Source: Caedibacter sp. 38-128 (lineage in GTDB: Bacteria > Pseudomonadota > Alphaproteobacteria > Caedimonadales > Caedimonadaceae). Taken from it: 64,000 nucleotides of DNA. The DNA lies in assembly GCA_001898705.1 (NCBI GenBank), contig MKUU01000006.1:1-64000 (forward strand). The letters are read 5' to 3'. Below, one piece after another: positions 59,022 through 64,000 of the stretch (within the stretch, counting starts at the first letter, position 1; every line of letters starts with the position of its first letter). The notes under the pieces were generated by a model that made no database searches, was not told the origin of the DNA, and worked only from the letters and a program-made list of their open reading frames with translations. Made by a program: the position numbers and the translations under genes.

Positions 59022-59966
59022 TTAGACACGTTTTTCCAACACCTTATCCCAAACAAGACGCTCGACATGCATCTTATTGAATTTATTGAGCATTTGAATC
59101 CCAGTAGGTGAGGTCACATTGATCTCTGTAAGATAATCGCCAATGATATCAAGCCCCACAAAAAAGAGCCCCATCTCTTTTAACAAGGGTGCGAGTTCTT
59201 GGCAGATTTTTTTATCGTTTTCAGTGGGTTGATAAGGTTGCCCCTGGCCCCCTTGTACGAGGTTACTGCGAATACTGTTTTCAGCGGGGACGCGGCTGAA
59301 GCCCCCTATGAGCTCACCATCCAACAAAAGAAGGCGTTTATCGCCTTGATGCACCTCAGGAAGGAATTTTTGGGCCATCCATGGCTGATTTGGGTAACTC
59401 TTACACATCATCTCCATCGTGACCGCTAAATTAACGTCACCAAGCTTCAAGTAAAAAATCCCAGCACCGCCAAATTCATAGAGCGGCTTAAGAACAATAT
59501 CTCCATGCTGTTCTTGAAAAAAAGTAATCTCCCGGGGATCTTCCGTGATCAAGGTGGGGGGCATCAGATGAGCAAACTTTGTAATCAACAGCTTTTCGGG
59601 CGCATTCCGAACACCCTGAGGCGCATTGAGGACCAACGTGGTCGGGGGAAGGCTTTCAAGAAGATAAGTGTTCGTAAAATAGCCTAAATCGAACGGGGGA
59701 TTTTGTCGAATCCAGATCACATCCATGTCGGATAAATTCCGTTTCTCAGGCGCCTTTAAAATTAAGGGCGGCATCATGGCCGTATCAATCGTCAGAGGGA
59801 AAAGAGGCGCTTGCACCTGATCATTGGTCCAGATCAGTTGATGCGGTTCATAAAAGTAAAGCTCATACCCGCGGCGGGCTGCCTCAAAAATTAAGGCAAC
59901 CGTCGTATCAGCCGCATAGTTTAGCGACGGCAATGGATCCATTTGAAACGCAACTTTAAGCTTCAT
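59022..59966 (-). CDS. gshB: Glutathione synthetase
   Basis: 314 residues, the usual size. The opening MKLKVAFQMDPLPSLNYAADTT is the typical N-terminal domain. The ATP-grasp part has VLKPLYEFGGAGIFYL, WMAQKFLPEVHQGDKRLLLLDGE and GLDIIGDYLTEINVTSPTG, the last holding the metal-binding N. It joins gamma-glutamylcysteine and glycine. It follows a BON lipoprotein gene and yraN. gshB near rsmI/yraN is a common alphaproteobacterial arrangement. A decayed copy of its 3' end lies about 1 kb downstream. Confidence 0.96.
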   Translation of the reverse strand: MKLKVAFQMDPLPSLNYAADTTVALIFEAARRGYELYFYEPHQLIWTNDQVQAPLFPLTIDTAMMPPLILKAPEKRNLSDMDVIWIRQNPPFDLGYFTNTYLLESLPPTTLVLNAPQGVRNAPEKLLITKFAHLMPPTLITEDPREITFFQEQHGDIVLKPLYEFGGAGIFYLKLGDVNLAVTMEMMCKSYPNQPWMAQKFLPEVHQGDKRLLLLDGELIGGFSRVPAENSIRSNLVQGGQGQPYQPTENDKKICQELAPLLKEMGLFFVGLDIIGDYLTEINVTSPTGIQMLNKFNKMHVERLVWDKVLEKRV

Positions 59967-59989
59967 CTTCTCCTCCTCAATTGTCCTCT

Positions 59990-60706
59990 TTATTGAAAAG
60001 AAGAGCCTGTATTCGGTTCATCGAGAGTTTGTGGCTTTAACGTCTCGTCAGGCGCTTCTATGACTGGAAACTCTTCTAAAGTCGCTTGGTCTTGCGGATG
60101 AGCATTTACTTGAGATCTAACAGGAGCCTGTGATTTAAGTGTCACATAACTGGTCACCTTGCGAACGCCACCAATGTGACGGGCATAATGAGTCACCTTA
60201 TCAAGCTCTTGTTGATTTTGAGCAATTCCTATCAAGAACACGGTTCCATTCTCAGTATGCACATTATAATTCAAAGAACGGATATCATTATCATTTAAAA
60301 TCTTTGTTTTAAGCTGAGTTGTAATCCAACTATCGCGGGCATATTGCTGAAAAGATGATGTTTTACCCACTGTTGTCTCATCAACAACTTCCTTAACGCC
60401 AGGAACCTGCCACGCATAGCGAATAGCATCAATTTGTTGTTCTGTCGTCTCAAGTTCACCCGTAATCAGCACGCGTCCCTGCCGCACCACAACATTCGTT
60501 GCCATCACAAGTTCTGGTCTTTTATCCATCCATTTTGCTTGAAGATGCGCTTTAATTTGTGCATCTGAAAAAACACCTTTCACGCCGCGCTCTTCTGAAG
60601 CACTGGTTGCAACCGTTGTGGCTCCCCCCATGAAAGCAACAGGGGCACAGCCTGGGAGCATAAAAAGGCCCATGATCGTTGATGCTGAAACAAACATTGT
60701 TTTCAT
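59990..60706 (-). CDS. BON-domain lipoprotein (DolP/YraP-like)
   Basis: 238 residues with a lipoprotein signal: IMGLFMLPGCAPVAF, lipidated near Cys20. Two BON domains follow: VFSDAQIKAHLQAKW...VVRQGRVLITGEL and RDSWITTQLKTKILN...VHTENGTVFLIGIA, with the alpha-beta pattern ending in GVRKVTSYV. A disordered Pro/Gln/Glu-rich tail closes the protein. BON domains bind anionic phospholipid, and DolP-type lipoproteins maintain outer-membrane integrity. It begins 2 bases after yraN, the same neighbours as in the E. coli yraN-diaA-dolP region. Confidence 0.93.
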   Translation of the reverse strand: MKTMFVSASTIMGLFMLPGCAPVAFMGGATTVATSASEERGVKGVFSDAQIKAHLQAKWMDKRPELVMATNVVVRQGRVLITGELETTEQQIDAIRYAWQVPGVKEVVDETTVGKTSSFQQYARDSWITTQLKTKILNDNDIRSLNYNVHTENGTVFLIGIAQNQQELDKVTHYARHIGGVRKVTSYVTLKSQAPVRSQVNAHPQDQATLEEFPVIEAPDETLKPQTLDEPNTGSSFQ

Positions 60707-60707
60707 A

Positions 60708-61163
60708 TTAATCTCCGTTTTGTATAAACCACATATTTTGAAGATGATTCCATCTCAAGGGAAGAACTAAGATTATATCGAAGCGAACCTGAAGGCTAGC
60801 AAGTTTTGGATTTTTTGATAAAAACCATGTCGCCGCTCTTTGAATGCGCTGTTGTTGGGAAAATCCTAAAGATTCAAGGGCTAAGGATTGTGTGGATCGT
60901 GCCTTGACCTCAATGATCGCCAAAATTTTACGACGTTTTGCGATAATATCAATCTCTCCGACAGGCGTTTTATATCGCGTTGCTAAAATCTGATACCCTT
61001 TCAGACGCAATAAAATCCGACTTATCCTTTCAGCCCAACGTCCTTTGCGTTCTGCTTGAATTTTTTGATGTGCTTTGTTCGTATGTTTACAACTTACGTG
61101 AGAGCGATTACTCTTTGTTTCACGTGAAACATTTTTTTGAGGAACGTCTTGTAATGAAATCAT
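60708..61163 (-). CDS. yraN: YraN/UPF0102 family endonuclease-like protein
   Basis: 151 residues. Typical YraN features begin near residue 40: RKGRWAERISRILLRLKGYQILATRY, VGEIDIIAKR (active-site D/E) and LAIIEVKARS, the restriction-endonuclease-like core. The biological substrate is unknown. The 35-40 residues before that are not normally present; they contain KNVSRETK, which is the translation of a perfect parS palindrome. No ATG lies between, so I keep this start. The ATG overlaps the start of the divergent LpoA-like gene by 10 bases. Confidence 0.88.
   Translation of the reverse strand: MISLQDVPQKNVSRETKSNRSHVSCKHTNKAHQKIQAERKGRWAERISRILLRLKGYQILATRYKTPVGEIDIIAKRRKILAIIEVKARSTQSLALESLGFSQQQRIQRAATWFLSKNPKLASLQVRFDIILVLPLRWNHLQNMWFIQNGD
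61116..61131. promoter_or_regulatory. parS site (ParB binding), inside yraN
   Basis: Exact TGTTTCACGTGAAACA inside the yraN 5' end, 22 bases before the start codon of the divergent LpoA-like gene. It could influence both genes when ParB is bound. It is the third identical site in the window. Confidence 0.93.
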
Positions 61164-62293
61164 GCTTTAAAGCCTTTATCGTCAGTCTACTCTTCGGCCT
61201 TACATCTTGTCAGACCACCATAACTCAAAATCAAGCTGATCAACAAGACTCTCTTTCTCTCCAGGCAGAGCCTCTTCAGGAACAAACTTCTCTTTCCACT
61301 CATAAACGTAAGATTGGGGTTTTACTCCCCCTTTCAGGAACGCATGCGACGCTTGGCCGCCTCTTAAGGCAGGCGACTGAGCTTAGTTTTTTTGAACATC
61401 CCATCGAAGAGGCTGAACTTATTTACAAGGATACGGAAGGGACAAGCCAAGGTGCCCTCAAGGCTGCTCAAGAATGCATCAATGAAAATGTAGAGGCCAT
61501 CATTGGTCCTGTCTTTTCAACAGAAGTCAAAGCCATCACACCCATTCTTAAAACCCGCCAGGTTCCCCTTCTTTCTTTCTCAAATGATATCAAGGCCGCC
61601 GAGCAAGGGGTCTTTATGCTTGGTTTTTCTCCCCAAGCTCAGGTTCGCGAAATTCTTGAATACGCCGCTCAGCAAAATCTCACCAGGATCGTAGCACTTG
61701 TTCCAAGAACGGCCTATGGAGATAGCATCCGTCATGAGCTTAAAAAAGAAACAGCGGCACAACATCTCACCCTTGTTGGCTTGGTTGCTTATGAAGGGCA
61801 AGGGGAAAATCTTAAGACGGAATTAGCCCACCTAAAGCATATTTCCTATAATGCGCTTTTTATTCCTGTTGGAGGAAAAGATTTAACAAATCTTTTCAAT
61901 AACTTAGAGTATTATGATTTTGATTATTCCCACCATCAACTTTTAGGAACAACTTTGTGGGAAAGCAAAGAAGCGCCCGCTCAACTTCTGGGGAGCTGGT
62001 ATGCAGCGCCAACGCCTGAGACATATCGAGAGTTTGAAACCCGTTTTGAGAAAATTTATGGGACCGCGCCTCAACGAATGGTAAGCCTTGGTTATGATGC
62101 CATGGTTGCCTTATCGCGCGCAATCAAAGATACCTCAGGTAAACGATTAAGCTTTCGCAATTTTATGAAGACGGATGGGTTTTATGGCGCGAATGGCTTC
62201 TTTCGTCTCAAAGAAGATGGCACTGTCGAAAGGACCTTTTTCATCTTTAAATGGACAGAGCAGGGTCCTCAACCCCTCTCAACAATTTTATAA
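61154..62293 (+). CDS. Penicillin-binding-protein activator, LpoA-like lipoprotein
   Basis: 379 residues. GAGGAA about ten bases before this ATG supports the start. The signal peptide ends in the lipobox LTSC (Cys18), so it is a lipoprotein. The rest is a type 1 periplasmic-binding-protein fold: IGVLLPLSGTHATLGRLLRQ, EAIIGPVFSTEVKAI, PLLSFSNDIKAA, ALVPRTAYGDSI and LGYDAMVALSRAI. LpoA (YraM) of enterics activates PBP1a in peptidoglycan synthesis; alphaproteobacterial relatives carry only this domain. Neighbouring yraN and a BON lipoprotein recall the yraM-yraN-yraP set of E. coli, though here it is divergent from yraN. Confidence 0.88.
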   Translation: MKSCFKAFIVSLLFGLTSCQTTITQNQADQQDSLSLQAEPLQEQTSLSTHKRKIGVLLPLSGTHATLGRLLRQATELSFFEHPIEEAELIYKDTEGTSQGALKAAQECINENVEAIIGPVFSTEVKAITPILKTRQVPLLSFSNDIKAAEQGVFMLGFSPQAQVREILEYAAQQNLTRIVALVPRTAYGDSIRHELKKETAAQHLTLVGLVAYEGQGENLKTELAHLKHISYNALFIPVGGKDLTNLFNNLEYYDFDYSHHQLLGTTLWESKEAPAQLLGSWYAAPTPETYREFETRFEKIYGTAPQRMVSLGYDAMVALSRAIKDTSGKRLSFRNFMKTDGFYGANGFFRLKEDGTVERTFFIFKWTEQGPQPLSTIL

Positions 62294-62303
62294 AGGCTAA
62301 AAA

Positions 62304-63329
62304 TTGAAGCTTAAATTAATTTCTCTTATCTTAATAAGCTTTTTTAACCAATTATGGGGTTCTTCTGAACCACAAAAGCTCCCTTTAACAACTTGGGGAT
62401 CCTATTTTATCTTAACTCATTGTTGGAGCTCTTCTGAACTTCAAGGCCATTTTTCCGACAAACAAATTCAAAAACTTTCGACCTTAGATTTAATGCCTCC
62501 AGCGCGTTTAAAACCTGTTACGTCTCTTCCAATTTTACATGAATCTTATCAAGGTGTTATTCGTGCTATTAGACCCAATACAAAAGCGCGTTATGTTGCC
62601 TTGACTTTTGATTGCTGTGAGCTTGCCAATAGTATCACAGGCTATGATTATGAAATCGTAAATTACTTACGATCTCATGCTATTCCAGCAACATTTTTTC
62701 TCGGGGGAAAATGGATGCGCTCACACCCTGAGAAAACAATGCAACTTATTGCTGATCCTCTCTTTGAGATTGGGAATCATACATGGACTCATGGTAACTT
62801 AGGTGTTATGCCACTTAAGAAAGTTCGCGATCAAGTTCTTTGGACTCAGGCCCAATATGAATTATTTCGTGAAGAGATTGCTCGTCGGATAGGACAAACG
62901 CCTCAGACACATCAAGAGTTGCGTAAAATTCCTTTATTACCCAGGCTGATTCGCTTACCTTATGGGCGAAGCAATTCTGAAACCCTAAAAGAACTTCAAA
63001 ATTCAGGATTTCTAGTCGTTCAATGGGATGTTGTTGGTGAAGAAAATGTGCCAAAAGAGTTAGTACAGCAGGTTGCTTTAAAACTTGCGAGAAAAACGAA
63101 TTCTGGTTCAATCATCCTTCTTCACGCTAATGCTGTGCCTAAAGGAACTTCTGCTCTTTTACCTTATCTTGTTGAGGAATTACAAGCTCAGGGATATATT
63201 TTTGTTACCGTCAGCGAGCTTTTAAGTAAAGGTGAGCCCATCGTTAGTCCTGAAGGCTATTTCAGTAAACCTGGCGATAATTTAATGTATGATAAAATTT
63301 ATGGTGATGGCACTCATCGTCTTAAATAA
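62304..63329 (+). CDS. CE4 polysaccharide deacetylase, exported
   Basis: 341 residues from a TTG start preceded by AAAGG. The N-terminus KLISLILISFFNQLWGS is a signal peptide. NodB-type motifs are ALTFDCCE, FFLGGKWMRSHPE, EIGNHTWTHGNLG, IRLPYGRSN and the C-terminal SIILLHANAV. The classic motif TFDDG is replaced by TFDCCE, so the second aspartate is missing; relatives with TFDLCE are known. It probably removes acetyl groups from peptidoglycan or another envelope sugar in the periplasm. It is 10 bases after the LpoA-like gene and likely cotranscribed. Confidence 0.87.
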   Translation: MKLKLISLILISFFNQLWGSSEPQKLPLTTWGSYFILTHCWSSSELQGHFSDKQIQKLSTLDLMPPARLKPVTSLPILHESYQGVIRAIRPNTKARYVALTFDCCELANSITGYDYEIVNYLRSHAIPATFFLGGKWMRSHPEKTMQLIADPLFEIGNHTWTHGNLGVMPLKKVRDQVLWTQAQYELFREEIARRIGQTPQTHQELRKIPLLPRLIRLPYGRSNSETLKELQNSGFLVVQWDVVGEENVPKELVQQVALKLARKTNSGSIILLHANAVPKGTSALLPYLVEELQAQGYIFVTVSELLSKGEPIVSPEGYFSKPGDNLMYDKIYGDGTHRLK

Positions 63330-63368
63330 ATTTAAATCTTAAGCTTGAGATATTCTGTAAATTTCTCT

Positions 63369-64000
63369 TTAGCAATCTTTAGTTGAGCTTTCCTTAAGCA
63401 AATGACGCATCCATAAGGCAGTAATCTTCTCTTGCAGGCTATTTTGCTTAAGACGTCCCTGAAGGCTCTCATAATCGACTTTCTCCAGAGGTTGGTCTTG
63501 AGTCCGGCAGGATAAAACCATGCTTTCTTGGCCTGTTAAAGGGTCCATGTGACGCTGTAAACATTGGCCACAGACCCCTTTCATCATGCACTGCATAGGG
63601 GAATTCACACTCACAACGGCTTGGCATTTTGTCTTAAACAAAGAATTACTTAACAATGGGCGTGCTTGTTCAATAGCTGCCATGGTTTTCGCAGAAGCCA
63701 TAATTAAAAATCGGTCTAGGCCTGTGACGTGTTGCGTCTCCACAAACTTTTTCAAAGCTTCAACAATGCTTCCTTGATAAAGCTTGTCTTGAGACCGAAG
63801 AGACCAGGCCTTGCTGGGCTGTTTAAACGTCCAATAGATAAAGGCCGCCGTTTGTTCAGCGCGCTCGCGATAAACAACATCCTTGGGATGCTCATACCCC
63901 ATCAGGTAATGAACCTCATTACCCGCCATTTTCATGGCTTTGCCAATTTCCAATAACCCAACATTGCCAAGACCTTCACCAATTAAAAGAACTTTCTCAT
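63369..64000 (-). CDS. C-terminal part of an iron-sulfur flavin oxidoreductase (PyrK-like end), cut by right edge
   Basis: The reading frame enters from the right edge with EKVLLIGEGLGNVGLLEIGK, an NAD-binding type loop, and continues for about 210 residues. VSVNSPMQCMMKGVCGQCLQ plus a later cysteine (C-x5-C-x2-C-x17-C) resembles the [2Fe-2S] site of PyrK-type electron-transfer subunits. Large alphaproteobacterial oxidoreductases joining a glutamate-synthase-beta-like FAD part to such an end are known. The start and most of the protein are outside the window. Exact substrate unknown. Confidence 0.72.
   Translation of the reverse strand, partial: EKVLLIGEGLGNVGLLEIGKAMKMAGNEVHYLMGYEHPKDVVYRERAEQTAAFIYWTFKQPSKAWSLRSQDKLYQGSIVEALKKFVETQHVTGLDRFLIMASAKTMAAIEQARPLLSNSLFKTKCQAVVSVNSPMQCMMKGVCGQCLQRHMDPLTGQESMVLSCRTQDQPLEKVDYESLQGRLKQNSLQEKITALWMRHLLKESSTKDC

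Overview
The window reads as a continuous stretch of a low-GC alphaproteobacterial chromosome. The basis is the gene order rpsT-dnaA-dnaN-recF-gyrB, an sdhCDAB operon, psd-pssA, a class I PHA synthase, gshB, and perfect copies of the ParB site TGTTTCACGTGAAACA. Many signal-peptide proteins with no recognisable family, a 1414-residue exported protein with a formin-like poly-proline tract and an exported kinase-like protein suggest a host-associated bacterium of the Holosporales/Paracaedibacter type. That placement is inference; no 16S gene is present.

Layout. 1-6.1 kb: the start of a membrane protein cut by the left edge, folD, a YggT protein and the giant exported repeat protein. 6.3-20.95 kb (+ strand): an AT-rich surface-glycan locus with two full-length paralogous GT-C-like membrane proteins flanking a flippase, a glutaminase/N-acetyl-sugar amidotransferase fusion, a deacetylase-like protein, two methyltransferases, an ATP-grasp ligase, a HAD phosphatase, a GT2 transferase and a second flippase. 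20.96-30.5 kb (- strand): an SGNH/MBOAT acyl-transfer pair, then a tightly overlapping operon for a 2,3-diacetamido uronic acid: wbpA-like dehydrogenase, a fused wbpB-wbpD-like protein, wbpE-like aminotransferase, an AsnB-like amidotransferase and a GT4 transferase. 30.6-40.5 kb: tRNA-Arg(CCG), an OPT transporter, recG, a small lipoprotein, phaC, psd-pssA, an exported GH3 NagZ-like lipoprotein and a small lipoprotein. 40.5-47.2 kb: gyrB, recF, dnaN, dnaA and rpsT. 47.3-51.2 kb: sdhCDAB and a small exported protein. 51.5-59 kb: accessory region of orphan (mostly exported) proteins, comM, a membrane protein and a decayed copy of the gshB 3' end. 59-64 kb: gshB, a BON lipoprotein, yraN, an LpoA-like lipoprotein, a CE4 deacetylase and the end of an iron-sulfur oxidoreductase.

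How it fits together. The two glycan blocks can be read as one surface-polysaccharide system. The minus-strand operon would make a UDP-2,3-diacetamido-2,3-dideoxy uronic acid. The sugar amidotransferase fusion would convert an acetamido group to an acetamidino group, the pathway known for Pseudomonas WbpG. The flippases, GT-C-like proteins and MBOAT/SGNH pair would export, join and acylate the glycan. No WbpI-type epimerase is seen in the window. Three identical parS sites within 15 kb, two inside coding sequence, mark this as the origin-proximal ParB-loading region. No DnaA-box cluster is visible, so oriC itself is probably elsewhere. The most unusual items are the duplicated poly-proline exported protein, the exported kinase-fold protein with a fresh internal repeat, the two glycan enzyme fusions and the parS sites read in frame as NVSRET.
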